DNA from: RGIG8709 sp045537065
Lineage (GTDB): Bacteria > Bacillota > Clostridia > Monoglobales > Monoglobaceae
Assembly (NCBI GenBank): GCA_045537065.1
Contig: JAZSOT010000071.1
Coordinates: 1 to 57,492 of the forward strand
Reading direction: 5' to 3'
Length of the DNA stretch: 57,492 nucleotides
The translations under genes and the position numbers were made by a program. Shown here one piece after another: positions 6,431-15,835 of this stretch (position 1 is the first letter of the stretch; each line of letters opens with the position of its first letter). The notes beneath the pieces were generated by a model. That model saw only the letters and a list, made by a program, of their open reading frames with translations. It searched no databases and had not been told where the DNA came from.

Positions 6431-9400
6431 TTAAGCAATAGCATTTATTGCATCAGCAGCAGTTTTTGCTTCGTCAGCAGCAGCTTTTGCAGCGTCAGCA
6501 GCAGTTGCAGCAGCATCAGCAGCAGCTTCAGCATCAGCAGCAGCATCTACATCATATGCGCTATCCATAGCAACAGCAGCATCGGCTTTAGCAACAGCAT
6601 CAGCAGCTTTAGCAGCAGCATCAGCAATAGCAGCATCAGCTTCAGTAGCTTTAGCAACAGCATCAGCAGCAGCAGTTACAGCATCAGCAGCAGCAGTTTT
6701 GTATGCAGCAAGTGCTGTATTTACAGCATCAGCATCACCTGAACCAACAAGAACTTCTTCTGCAGCATCATAAGTAGCTTTTGCATCTTCGTAAGCAGTT
6801 TTTGCAGCAGCGATAGCAGCAACCTTAGTTTCAGCAGCAGTTACAGCAGCTTCAGCAGCAGCAACCTTAGTTTCAGCAGTTGTTACAGCAGTTTCAGCAG
6901 CAGTTACAGCAGTGTCAGCAGCAGCTTTTGCAGCAGTGATATCTGCCTGTGTATCTAATACAACAGTTGAATCTTTTTTGTAGTCATTAACAAATGTCTT
7001 AATGATAACAACATCTTCAACGCGGTTCTTATATTTTCTTACGAATACATAATCAGCATATGCTTCTCTGTCTGCGTTAGAGATAACTTTTTCATCCCAA
7101 GTAAAGTTGCTTGCTGAACCTTTTCTGATTCTGTTAGCCTTTAAAGCTGGTTCAATTACATATACATTTTCAGCATTTTCTAATCTATATGAAGAACCAC
7201 CGATTGTAACAGTCTTTGTACCTTTTGTGAATGCTGTTGCATAACCGAATGCAAAGTCTTCATCCACACCTTCGTTACCAGTCTGAGCAACTACATCATC
7301 AATAATACCTGCTTCATCTCTGATACCATCTGAGAAGTCAACAGCATATTTAATGCTTGTGATTAAGCCAGCGCTTGAAACGTTAATCTTAACGATATCA
7401 CCTTCTGTTAAAGAAGCATCGTAAGCATCCCCTGTTGTGTAAACGTTTTCTTTAAGTTCGCCATCAGCATAGTAGCTTAAGATATTAACCTGTTCATAGT
7501 TGTCATTTTTACCTTCAGCAACGTCTGTGATAACAGCAATGCTTGAAGATGCAGCAGTTGCACCATAGCCTGTTGTTATAACAAGGATATTACCTGTTTC
7601 ACCCTTTGGATCGAGATATACACGACCTGTGTAGTATTCTTTATCAGCAAGGTCTGAAAGTGTACCCATTACGCAGCTTGATGTGTTAATCTTGTAGTAT
7701 TTATCGCCATCACCAAGATTAATTGGATCTTTAATCATATTGTTGTTTCCTGTGATGTAAGAAGAAGCAGGAGCCTGATATCCATCTGCAGCGTTAGCAT
7801 CATATGCATTTGTTGTGAGTAGGAATACTGTTGCATTTTCATCAAGGATAGTTCCGCCGATTGCATAGTTATCTGCATCGTAAGCACCGCTTACAGCACC
7901 CTTATCTTCAAGCTTTTCTATGTTGTAATCAGCCTGATAAATAGCATTGATTTCGCCATTTGAATTTACAGTGTATTTAACAATTCTTGACTGATTATTC
8001 ATAATAGCTGTAGCAAGAGCAGCATCATCAGCGTCATAATTTGTAGAAGTAGTTGTTACATAGAACTTAACTTTTGTAGCACAGTCAAATGTTTCAACGC
8101 CGTTAGCTGTGATCATCTTAGCCTGAACAACACCTGACATGCTTCCAGCAGCAGGAGCTGCAGCATAAAGAACGTAACCATAGTTACCAGCTGTTCCGCC
8201 AGCTACAGTTGCATCTTCAACGAAAGCAGCAATCTTACCATATTTGTCAATATAGAAGATACCAGCATCGCCTACCTGAAGAGAAGCTGCTTTGTAGTTA
8301 CCAAGAGCAACATCATACTTTTTGCCGTCAATTGTGTATTTAGCACCGTTAGCAGATGTATCTGATGAAGCTGTTGCTGTGATAGCACCAGAAACAGTTG
8401 AGTTAATAACTTCAGCTGTAATATAAGCTGCATCGTTATCAGCAGCAACGATTGTTAATACATCCCATTCTTTAAGGTCAGCTAAAGAAATCTTTTCGCC
8501 ATCTTTATAGAATTCATATAATTCATCATCTACATCTTCATAAACAACTAATGAATCAATTGTGTTTGTTGTTGCAAGAACTGCAGCTTCTTTGAACACA
8601 ACTTCGTTTTCGTTAACTTCTTCAACAACAGCTGTTGCACCAAGTTCAACGAAGATTACATCGTAACCGTTTGTTGAATTGTTGTCGATAAGTGTAACTT
8701 TACCGCCGTACTGGCAGTTAGGTGTAACGTAAGCAGATTCGTTACCGAGTACATCAGTAAGAGTCTTTCCACCAACATTGTTGAATACAACGGCAGCACC
8801 ATCAACGATTAATTCTGTTGCTTTGCTATCTGTTGCATTCTTTAAATATTTAACTTTACCAGCATTGCTGATACCTGCAAACTGGTCAACTGTGAATTCA
8901 ACTTTCTTGTTTGATGTTGAATCAAGAGCAGCAGATACAACGATAAATTCATCGATGTTTTTGTCTTCAACAGCGTAAAGAACAACTCTCTGACCAAGGA
9001 AATCAGCGATATCTGATTCGCCAACTAAGAAAGTAAATGGTTCTTCGCTGCCATTTTCTAATTCTGTAATTGTCTTATCTTCGTAAGCATCAAAAGCATC
9101 ATTTGTTGAATCATATGAATCAACGATCTTAACTTTAACTATTTCTTCTTCGTCAAGTTCAAGAGCTTTTGAATCATCATTAATAGCTGTTGTTTTGTTT
9201 TCAACAACAACACCTTTGATTTTAACAACACCAAGGTTTTCACTCATAAGAGTTTTGTATGGTTTGCTATCATCACTGCCGTCATATACAGCATATTCAA
9301 CTTCACCGTTTGTGTTCCAAGCGTATGGAGCCATGATTGGTGTGTCGATACCATTGTAAAGAAGCTGAGCAATTGTGCCTCTGTTTGCTTCTGAACCAAC

Positions 9401-9916
9401 AACTGCATTAGAAACACCGCCTGTTAAGCCGTATCTTGTAGCAGCAGCAAGATAACCTGTTGGGTATCCGCCGTTTGTTGTTGCGAAGTATTCAAAACCA
9501 AGAGTTCTCATGATCATTGTAACAGCCTGTTCATATTTAACAGTGTCGTCTGGTCCGAATGTACCATCGCCATAGCCGTTAACAATTTTCTGGTTTGCAG
9601 CATATGCTACATAACCTGAAGCCCAGTGGCTTGAAGGAACGTCTGTGAACGCTGTGTTTGTCTGAGCTTTAGCTGTTTCACCATAGCCCTGAATACGAGC
9701 GATTAAAGCAGCCATTTCAGCTCTTGTTACAGATTTTTCTGGACCATATGTTCCATCTTCGTAACCTGTAACGATACCAAGTTTACTTAATGATTCTACC
9801 GCTGTGCTGTATGCGCTGTCTTCAGCAACATCTGTGTAGGTAGCACCTAACGCAACTGTGCTTAATACCATAGCAAGTACAGCAACTAAAGCGATTACTT
9901 TTTTGAGATTTTTCAT
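6431..9916 (-). CDS. Secreted S-layer-homology (SLH) protein with alanine-rich C-terminal tail
   Basis: 1161 residues from ATG 9916, which has AGGAGG at proper distance; the TTG at 9922 is only 2 nt from that site. A signal peptide (KKVIALVAVLAMVLSTVALGA) precedes SLH repeats at about residues 27-190, with SVTRAEMAALIARI, EDGTYGP and GDGTFGPDDTVKYEQAVTMI. These bind pyruvylated cell-wall polysaccharide. A long beta-rich middle with many Thr, Asp and Tyr follows. The last ~175 residues are almost only Ala, Asp, Thr, Lys and Glu in a repeating helical pattern (DAAATAADAAKAAADEAK). No sortase motif is seen. It is monocistronic, with a consensus promoter and a strong terminator, as expected of an abundant surface-layer protein. 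Confidence 0.9.
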   Translation of the reverse strand: MKNLKKVIALVAVLAMVLSTVALGATYTDVAEDSAYSTAVESLSKLGIVTGYEDGTYGPEKSVTRAEMAALIARIQGYGETAKAQTNTAFTDVPSSHWASGYVAYAANQKIVNGYGDGTFGPDDTVKYEQAVTMIMRTLGFEYFATTNGGYPTGYLAAATRYGLTGGVSNAVVGSEANRGTIAQLLYNGIDTPIMAPYAWNTNGEVEYAVYDGSDDSKPYKTLMSENLGVVKIKGVVVENKTTAINDDSKALELDEEEIVKVKIVDSYDSTNDAFDAYEDKTITELENGSEEPFTFLVGESDIADFLGQRVVLYAVEDKNIDEFIVVSAALDSTSNKKVEFTVDQFAGISNAGKVKYLKNATDSKATELIVDGAAVVFNNVGGKTLTDVLGNESAYVTPNCQYGGKVTLIDNNSTNGYDVIFVELGATAVVEEVNENEVVFKEAAVLATTNTIDSLVVYEDVDDELYEFYKDGEKISLADLKEWDVLTIVAADNDAAYITAEVINSTVSGAITATASSDTSANGAKYTIDGKKYDVALGNYKAASLQVGDAGIFYIDKYGKIAAFVEDATVAGGTAGNYGYVLYAAAPAAGSMSGVVQAKMITANGVETFDCATKVKFYVTTTSTNYDADDAALATAIMNNQSRIVKYTVNSNGEINAIYQADYNIEKLEDKGAVSGAYDADNYAIGGTILDENATVFLLTTNAYDANAADGYQAPASSYITGNNNMIKDPINLGDGDKYYKINTSSCVMGTLSDLADKEYYTGRVYLDPKGETGNILVITTGYGATAASSSIAVITDVAEGKNDNYEQVNILSYYADGELKENVYTTGDAYDASLTEGDIVKINVSSAGLITSIKYAVDFSDGIRDEAGIIDDVVAQTGNEGVDEDFAFGYATAFTKGTKTVTIGGSSYRLENAENVYVIEPALKANRIRKGSASNFTWDEKVISNADREAYADYVFVRKYKNRVEDVVIIKTFVNDYKKDSTVVLDTQADITAAKAAADTAVTAAETAVTTAETKVAAAEAAVTAAETKVAAIAAAKTAYEDAKATYDAAEEVLVGSGDADAVNTALAAYKTAAADAVTAAADAVAKATEADAAIADAAAKAADAVAKADAAVAMDSAYDVDAAADAEAAADAAATAADAAKAAADEAKTAADAINAIA

Positions 9917-10039
9917 TCTCAAATCCTCCTTATAAATATAAATTTTTAATTTTTTTCAAACTGAAAAAATTTCGCCGACATAAGGTTTTATCGGCTGTCA
10001 ACAGCTTACAGATATACCTATTCACCATTGACTATATGC

Positions 10040-10069
10040 ATTATAACATTAAATATTCTCATATGTCAA
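10040..10069 (-). promoter_or_regulatory. Strong vegetative promoter of the SLH-protein gene
   Basis: TTGACA (10064-10069) and TATAAT (10040-10045) on the minus strand, 18-nt spacer. Transcription would start near 10033, leaving a leader of about 115 nt that contains a small GCCGA/TCGGC hairpin before the ribosome binding site. Between here and the pyrG stop (10070-10255) I see only AT-rich DNA and the weak inverted repeat listed separately. Confidence 0.85.
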
Positions 10070-10167
10070 CATTAATTTGAAAATGTAACATATTTGTAAT
10101 ACTTTTAACAAAATATCGTCATATTTTGATGCATTTTGTAAATATCTTACATATATATTGTGGTTTT

Positions 10168-10232
10168 ACCTGTTTTAAACAACAATTTTGTCGAAATAAA
10201 GTTTTTATTCCAAATTATAGTCTAAAACAGGT
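10168..10232 (-). terminator. Possible transcription end of pyrG
   Basis: ACCTGTTTTA (10168-10177) and TAAAACAGGT (10223-10232) are exact reverse complements, 45 nt apart, 24 bp after the pyrG stop codon. The long loop makes a classical terminator doubtful, but it is the only paired structure at the gene's end. Confidence 0.35.
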
Positions 10233-10255
10233 TTCTTCCTTATATATAATATATA

Positions 10256-11857
10256 TTATTTATTATCCAGTGCACTCTTTACAAATTCTCTAAAAAGCGG
10301 GTGAGGTCTATTTGGTCTTGATTTAAATTCAGGATGGAACTGAACTGTAACAAAATACGGATGGTCTTTAACCTCTAAGATTTCAACCTGCTTTCCTTCA
10401 CCTGCTATACCAGCGAACACAAGGCCTGCATCTTTGAGCTTATCTTTATAAGCATTGTTAAATTCATATCTGTTACAATGACGTTCTCTTATATTGGTTT
10501 CGCCATATGCTTCATATGATTTTGTGCCTTTTTCTATAACAACGGGGTATCCTCCAAGTCGGGTTGCACCGCCGATAGCCGCCAAATCTTTCTGGTCAGG
10601 CATAAGGTCAATAATCGGATAAGTTGTGCCCTTATCATATTCTGAACTGTTTGCACCTGAAAGCTTTGCAACATTTCTTGCATATTCAACTGCTGCAAGC
10701 TGCATTCCCTGACAGATACCGAAGAACGGAACTTTGTTTTCTCTCGCATATTTAATTGCACATAGCTCGCCCTCGGGACTTCCGTCACCAAAGGTATCAG
10801 GAACAATAATTCCGTTTGCATCGCATAAAAGCTCTTTCACATTTTCTTCTGTTATACCTGCTGAATCTATCCATGAAAAATCAATTTCAGCACCAAATTC
10901 ATATCCACTGTGACGAAGAGCTTCCGCAACGCTTATATAAGCATCGTGGAGACCAACATATTTGCCAACCAATGCAATTTTAACTTTCTTATCAAGACTT
11001 TTTACCTTTTTTATAATTCCCTTCCATTCAGTGAGGTCGGGAGCAGGGCAATCAATACCGAGTCTTTTGCATACTATATCAGAAATATTCTGTTCTTCAA
11101 GCATAATCGGAACATCATAGATAGTTTCACAATCGAGATTTTCAATAACATTTTCTGCAGGAATATTACAGAAAAGCCCTATCTTTCCGCGAACATCCTC
11201 ACCAAGAGGAACTTCACTTCTGCAGATAATCATATCAGGCTGAATACCAAGTCCCAAAAGTCCTTTAACACTGTGCTGTGTTGGTTTTGACTTAAGCTCC
11301 CCTGATGCTCTTAAATAAGGAACCAATGTTACGTGAATATACATACTGTTTCCTCTGCCAACATCACCTGAAACCTGTCTGATAGCCTCTAAAAATGGCT
11401 GGCTTTCAATATCACCAACTGTTCCGCCGATTTCTGTGATAACAACATCAACATTATCTTCCATACCAACGGCAAAAACTTTTTCTTTTATCTCATTTGT
11501 AATATGAGGGATAACCTGAACAGTACCGCCCTGGTAGTCGCCTCTTCTTTCCTTGGTGATAACCGACCAATACAGCTTACCTGTTGTCATACTGCTGTTT
11601 CTGGTCAGGCTTTCGTCAATAAATCTTTCGTAATGTCCAAGGTCAAGGTCTGTTTCTGCACCATCCTCAGTAACAAAAACTTCACCGTGCTGATAGGGAC
11701 TCATCATTCCCGGGTCAACATTTATATAAGGGTCAAACTTCTGAATTCTGACTCTTAAGCCTCTTGCTTTCAGCAATCTGCCAAGACACGCAGCAGTTAT
11801 CCCTTTGCCTATGCCGGACACTACACCGCCTGTAACAAATATATACTTTACAGCCAT
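10256..11857 (-). CDS. pyrG: CTP synthase
   Basis: 533 residues, the standard length. It converts UTP, ATP and glutamine to CTP in the last step of pyrimidine nucleotide synthesis. The synthetase half begins with KYIFVTGGVVSGIGKGITAA (P-loop) and contains KFDPYINVDPGMMSPYQHGE and HYERFID. The glutaminase half has the nucleophile loop FFGICQGMQLA and the His-Glu pair in VQFHPEF, so both active sites look intact. The start at 11857 has GGAGGGTG upstream. It is transcribed alone from a consensus promoter; no run of G at the start site or attenuator hairpin, as in the Bacillus pyrG reiterative-transcription control, is visible. Confidence 0.97.
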   Translation of the reverse strand: MAVKYIFVTGGVVSGIGKGITAACLGRLLKARGLRVRIQKFDPYINVDPGMMSPYQHGEVFVTEDGAETDLDLGHYERFIDESLTRNSSMTTGKLYWSVITKERRGDYQGGTVQVIPHITNEIKEKVFAVGMEDNVDVVITEIGGTVGDIESQPFLEAIRQVSGDVGRGNSMYIHVTLVPYLRASGELKSKPTQHSVKGLLGLGIQPDMIICRSEVPLGEDVRGKIGLFCNIPAENVIENLDCETIYDVPIMLEEQNISDIVCKRLGIDCPAPDLTEWKGIIKKVKSLDKKVKIALVGKYVGLHDAYISVAEALRHSGYEFGAEIDFSWIDSAGITEENVKELLCDANGIIVPDTFGDGSPEGELCAIKYARENKVPFFGICQGMQLAAVEYARNVAKLSGANSSEYDKGTTYPIIDLMPDQKDLAAIGGATRLGGYPVVIEKGTKSYEAYGETNIRERHCNRYEFNNAYKDKLKDAGLVFAGIAGEGKQVEILEVKDHPYFVTVQFHPEFKSRPNRPHPLFREFVKSALDNK

Positions 11858-11913
11858 TTTACACCCTCCATCCTATATTTTAGAAAACTACTTTTTTGAA
11901 AAACATAAATTTT

Positions 11914-11942
11914 ATTTTAATACATCCTGTTTAATATGTCAA
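11914..11942 (-). promoter_or_regulatory. Promoter of pyrG
   Basis: TTGACA (11937-11942), 17-nt spacer, TAAAAT (11914-11919) on the minus strand. The leader to the ATG is about 50 nt and AT-rich, without an obvious attenuator. Confidence 0.8.
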
Positions 11943-11970
11943 GTATATTTGAGCAATTATTTTTGATTTT

Positions 11971-13698
11971 TTAAATTCTGTTATACAGTGAATAAAGCTT
12001 TGCATATTTACCGTCTTTTTCAATAAGCTCCTGATGGGTTCCTTCCTCTTCTATCCCATTTTCTGTCAGAAACAAAATTCTATCCGCATTCTTTATGGTT
12101 GTGAGTCTGTGGGCTATTATAAATGCAGTCCTTCCTTTGGCTAATCTTTCAAGAGACCTTTGAACTATAAGCTCGCTTTCGTTATCAAGCGCTGAGGTTG
12201 CCTCGTCCAATATTATAATGGAAGGGTTTTTTAAAAACATTCTTGCAATTGATATTCTTTGCTTTTGTCCTCCCGAAAGCTTAAGTCCTCTTTCTCCCAC
12301 ATAGGAATTATAACCATCTTTTAACTCTTCTATAAATTCGTGGGCACCTGCTGCCTTTGCAGCCTCGATAACCTCTTCCCGTGTTGCATCAGGCCTGCCA
12401 TACAGAATATTTTCATAAACCGTTCCCGAAAACAAATAAACATCCTGCTGAACAACACCGATATTTTGTCTCAGGGATGACATTGTTACATCCCTTATAT
12501 CTTTTCCGTCTATCAATATTCTGCCTGATAAACAATCATAAAACCTCGGAATAAGATTGCAGAGAGTTGTTTTTCCTCCACCCGAGGGGCCAACAATCGC
12601 AATACTTTCTCCGCTTTTTACATCTATGTTTATATCCCTCAAAACCTCATTTGAGCCTTTTTCATATTTGAAGCATATATTTTCAATTTTTATATCACCC
12701 TTAACATCCGAAAGGTCCTTTGCTCCCTCTTCATCTATTATTTCGGGCTTTATTTCCATTATCTCATAAAACCTTTCAATACCCGTCATACCCCTTTGGA
12801 ACTGCTCGCTGAATTCCACAATTTTTCTGACAGATGTAATAAGAGTCTGTATATATAATAGGTAGGTAATCAAATCAGTTGGTGAAATTTTTCCCTTAAT
12901 CATAAACACCGAGCCGATAGTTATTACCCCTATATTCAAAATACCGTCGCTGAGTCTTGTGGTGGACTGGAAAAGCGCCATATACTTATATGACTTTTTC
13001 TTTGTTTCATAAAACTCCTTGTTGCCTTTTCCAAGTTTTTCCTTTTCTCTCTCTTCTGCAGCAAAGCTTTTCACAACCCTTATACCAAGGAGGGTGTCTT
13101 CAAGGTTTGCATTAAGCTCTCCGATTTTAACTCTTTGCTCTTTGAATGCACCTTTCATTTTCTTTCTTAAAACTGCCGCAGAAACCGCCATAAGAGGCAG
13201 AAGTAAAAACAAAATTAGTGTTAAGCTTTTGTTTATTGGAAACAGAATACAGAAAGAGCCTATTATTTTAATAGACGCAATAAATAGCTCCTCTGGACAA
13301 TGGTGGGCAAACTCGGTTATATCAAAAAGGTCACTTGTTACCCTTGACATTATCTGTCCTACTTTCGCCTCGTCATAGTAATTATTTGAAAGCGTCATAA
13401 GGTGGGAAAACATATCCCGTCTCATATCAGTTTCAAGCATTGCACCCATAACGTGCCCCATATTCGCCATATAATAATTGGCAAGAGTATCTACAATTCT
13501 GAGAAACAGATAAAAAGCACCGAGTCTTAAAACCGTCCCAAGCATAAGTGCTGTTCCGCTTGAAAGTGCCGTTTCTGTTATATAACGGACGATAAGGGGA
13601 AAAATAAGCTCGCACAAGGTGGAAAGAACTGCACACAAAAGGTCTGCCACAACTATAAAAACATATGGCTTATAATACTTAACAAACTTTCTGAACAT
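11971..13698 (-). CDS. ABC exporter, fused membrane and ATPase domains
   Basis: 575 residues, a half-transporter of the MsbA/lipid-and-drug exporter type that would work as a homodimer. Six membrane helices fill residues 1-310, followed by the nucleotide-binding domain: Walker A GPSGGGKTTLC, Q-loop in IGVVQQDVYLFSG, signature LSGGQKQRISIARM, Walker B SIIILDEATSALD and the switch His in IIAHRLTTI. All catalytic motifs are intact. It is the last gene of the minus-strand operon MurJ, polymerase, glycosyltransferase, DUF4330, DUF4330, ABC. Context suggests export of a lipid-linked envelope glycan or precursor, but the substrate cannot be read from sequence. Confidence 0.9.
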   Translation of the reverse strand: MFRKFVKYYKPYVFIVVADLLCAVLSTLCELIFPLIVRYITETALSSGTALMLGTVLRLGAFYLFLRIVDTLANYYMANMGHVMGAMLETDMRRDMFSHLMTLSNNYYDEAKVGQIMSRVTSDLFDITEFAHHCPEELFIASIKIIGSFCILFPINKSLTLILFLLLPLMAVSAAVLRKKMKGAFKEQRVKIGELNANLEDTLLGIRVVKSFAAEEREKEKLGKGNKEFYETKKKSYKYMALFQSTTRLSDGILNIGVITIGSVFMIKGKISPTDLITYLLYIQTLITSVRKIVEFSEQFQRGMTGIERFYEIMEIKPEIIDEEGAKDLSDVKGDIKIENICFKYEKGSNEVLRDINIDVKSGESIAIVGPSGGGKTTLCNLIPRFYDCLSGRILIDGKDIRDVTMSSLRQNIGVVQQDVYLFSGTVYENILYGRPDATREEVIEAAKAAGAHEFIEELKDGYNSYVGERGLKLSGGQKQRISIARMFLKNPSIIILDEATSALDNESELIVQRSLERLAKGRTAFIIAHRLTTIKNADRILFLTENGIEEEGTHQELIEKDGKYAKLYSLYNRI

Positions 13699-13730
13699 AT
13701 TTTCCTCCTTAGCTTATTATATATAGGAAG

Positions 13731-14222
13731 CTATTCAACCTCTTTTACAGAAACAATCTCTCCTGTTGTTTCTGCATACTTGCTTGCAACAACAAAATTC
13801 GAGCCTGTGCATATGGCTTTATTTTCCTTTGTGTAATAGCCTGCCTCATTCGAGCTTCCGTCAACTCTCACTGTCAAATAAACATCATATCTCTCAGGAA
13901 CTTCTGACTGCACCATTGTTCCGTCCATCTTTTCCTGTTCCTCATAGCAGGGCATAATTTCGCTTGATATTATTTCGCCCATATACTCTTTGGTTTTGGC
14001 ATCATACAAAGGTCCGCCGTTTTCCAGAGCCTTTGCAGACCCCTCACGGACCTTTTCAACTTTCATTCCATATTCTATAGTGCTGTATTTCACTTCAACC
14101 TTTTCGTTGCCCTGAATAAATCTTGTGTAGATGCCGAATGCCGCAACCACAATCAAAATAACAGCGAGAATATCAATTATACTAACTTTACCGAAAAACT
14201 TTCCTTCTTTATTTATAAACAT
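13731..14222 (-). CDS. DUF4330 membrane-anchored protein (second copy)
   Basis: 163 residues. A basic N-terminus, then one membrane helix (about 17-37, VSIIDILAVILIVVAAFGIY), then an extracytoplasmic beta-rich domain with ENGGPLYDAKTKEYMGEIIS and the conserved ending VVASKYAETTGEIVSVKEV. The arrangement fits DUF4330. It is 11 bp downstream of a second protein of the same build, so the pair arose by duplication or forms a heteromer. The operon partners are polysaccharide and flippase genes, which suggests a structural or assembly role in envelope glycan export. No catalytic motif is seen. Confidence 0.75.
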   Translation of the reverse strand: MFINKEGKFFGKVSIIDILAVILIVVAAFGIYTRFIQGNEKVEVKYSTIEYGMKVEKVREGSAKALENGGPLYDAKTKEYMGEIISSEIMPCYEEQEKMDGTMVQSEVPERYDVYLTVRVDGSSNEAGYYTKENKAICTGSNFVVASKYAETTGEIVSVKEVE

Positions 14223-14233
14223 ACCGCATCCTC

Positions 14234-14728
14234 CTAATCAACGATTTCAAGTGAGGTCACAAAGCCGAAACCCGCAAAGCCTTTTCCTTTTACTGCTGTT
14301 TCGCATCCAACCTTTATAACCGCTTTGCCCTCTGCAAGTATATCCTTTTCGGTTTCTGTGCCCTCCGATTCAAGAATAACGGTTATATCGTATTCACCGG
14401 GAATTTCCGCAAGGTGTGCCTTTCCTGTTCTCATATTCGTTGTGAGCTTTTTCGCAGGTTCAGCATAAACATCCTTAACATAAGCTTTTGCTCTTTCTTT
14501 TTCACTTACAAAGCAGGCAGCACCTGTTTCCTTAGCTTCCATAAATGCATCCAGAACAACCTGAGATTTTTTTGTAAGCTCAATGCCGTATCTCATAGTA
14601 ATGTTTCCTGAATTTCCCGCAGAGCTTGTGCCTTTTAAACCTCCAAGAACGGTTATACAGACAAACACCGCTCCCACAACACATAAAACAATAATCAGGT
14701 CAATTAAATTAAACTTTATTTTCTTCAT
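14234..14728 (-). CDS. DUF4330 membrane-anchored protein (first copy)
   Basis: 164 residues. One N-terminal membrane helix (about residues 9-31, LIDLIIVLCVVGAVFVCITV), then an exported domain with KKSQVVLDAFMEAKETG and a conserved final VKGKGFAGFGFVTSLEIVD. Its layout matches the gene just downstream (also DUF4330), although pairwise identity is low. It starts one base after the glycosyltransferase stop region, so translation is coupled in the operon. In other Clostridia DUF4330 genes also sit near envelope polysaccharide genes. Function unknown. Confidence 0.72.
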   Translation of the reverse strand: MKKIKFNLIDLIIVLCVVGAVFVCITVLGGLKGTSSAGNSGNITMRYGIELTKKSQVVLDAFMEAKETGAACFVSEKERAKAYVKDVYAEPAKKLTTNMRTGKAHLAEIPGEYDITVILESEGTETEKDILAEGKAVIKVGCETAVKGKGFAGFGFVTSLEIVD

Positions 14729-15835
14729 TTACTTAATCTCCTTATATACATTTTCTATATTTCTTGCATAAACCTCTGCGGTGAACTTTTCATTATAAAT
14801 TCTTTCGCAGCTTTTCTGCATTTTTTCATAAAGCTCTTTGTTTTCAAGAAGCAGACAAAGTTTTTCCGCCATAGCCTCTGCATCGTGGGTAGGAACTAAA
14901 AATCCGTTTTCCCCATCCTTTATAACTCCGGGATTTCCTCCGTAATTTGTGACAACTGCAGGGACCTTGAGACTCATTCCCTCCAAAAGAGCAAGACTCG
15001 TTGCCTCTGTTCCGAATGAACAGTTTGCCTGAATATCGGTTATGTTAAGAATTTCCGAAACATCTTTCACAAAGCCAAGCATCAAAACTTTATCCGAAAG
15101 ATTTTCTCTTTCTATCTGTGCTTTTATTTCTGCCTCCATATCTCCTGTTCCGGCAATTAAAAATTTTGCTTTTACGCCTTTTTCTTTCACAAGCTTTGCA
15201 GCATCCACCAAATACCTATGGCCTTTTACTACATTTAATCTTGCAAGTATGGAAACAACCTTTTCGTCATCTTTAACACCATACTTTTCCTTAAGCTTTA
15301 TTTTCTCCTCAGGCGAAACTTTTGAAAGAGGCTCAACTCCGTTCAAAAGAACGGTTATTTTCCTCTCGTCAACCCCTGTTGCAGTTAGGTTATCCTTTGC
15401 CGCCTCGGCAACTGCAATAATTTTGTCTGCAGTCTGATTATTTGCAAGCCCTGAAAGAAATTTACCTATACCCTTTGAAAGCTTAGGTGACGGTTCAAAC
15501 ACACTGTGTCTTGTATATACCACCTTACATCCCGAAAGCTTTGCCGCAATTTTTGCTGACATACTTGCATGGGCGTGAACAATATCAGGCTTTTCCTTTC
15601 TAAATATACTGATAAGCTCACGTATAGCTTTTATATCAAAGGACTTATCTTTCATTGAATTTATTCTGAAAACACTGACTCCTTTTTCCTCCATAAGGGG
15701 CCCAAGCAGACTTCCATCAGGAACTACGCAGGATACATCAAAATTTTCTCTGTCAAAGAATTTTAAATAAGTGAGAATGCACTTTCCCGCTCCGCCGATA
15801 TTAGTGTCGGAGGACACCTGCATAACCTTTATCAT
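14729..15835 (-). CDS. Glycosyltransferase family 4-type (GT-B fold)
   Basis: 368 residues. The N-terminal half has MQVSSDTNIGGAGKCILTYL and KPDIVHAHASMSAKIAAKL (donor-independent acceptor domain). The C-terminal half has ILARLNVVKGHRYLVDAAKL, AGTGDMEAEIKA and the retaining-GT4 EX7E-like patch FGTEATSLALLEGMSLKVPA, followed by NGFLVPTHDAEAMAEKL. It probably transfers a sugar from a nucleotide donor to a lipid-linked glycan at the inner membrane face. It overlaps the polymerase gene upstream by 4 bp, so they are translationally coupled. The sugar and linkage are not predictable. Confidence 0.88.
   Translation of the reverse strand: MIKVMQVSSDTNIGGAGKCILTYLKFFDRENFDVSCVVPDGSLLGPLMEEKGVSVFRINSMKDKSFDIKAIRELISIFRKEKPDIVHAHASMSAKIAAKLSGCKVVYTRHSVFEPSPKLSKGIGKFLSGLANNQTADKIIAVAEAAKDNLTATGVDERKITVLLNGVEPLSKVSPEEKIKLKEKYGVKDDEKVVSILARLNVVKGHRYLVDAAKLVKEKGVKAKFLIAGTGDMEAEIKAQIERENLSDKVLMLGFVKDVSEILNITDIQANCSFGTEATSLALLEGMSLKVPAVVTNYGGNPGVIKDGENGFLVPTHDAEAMAEKLCLLLENKELYEKMQKSCERIYNEKFTAEVYARNIENVYKEIK

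Noticed and set aside
11858..11942. GGG-start reiterative-transcription attenuator of pyrG
   Set aside because: No G-run near the predicted start point and no hairpin with U-tract in the 50-nt leader.
13766..13957. Plus-strand ORFs inside minus-strand genes, here and throughout
   Set aside because: They lack ribosome sites and family features and lie opposite well-supported genes, so they are antisense shadows.
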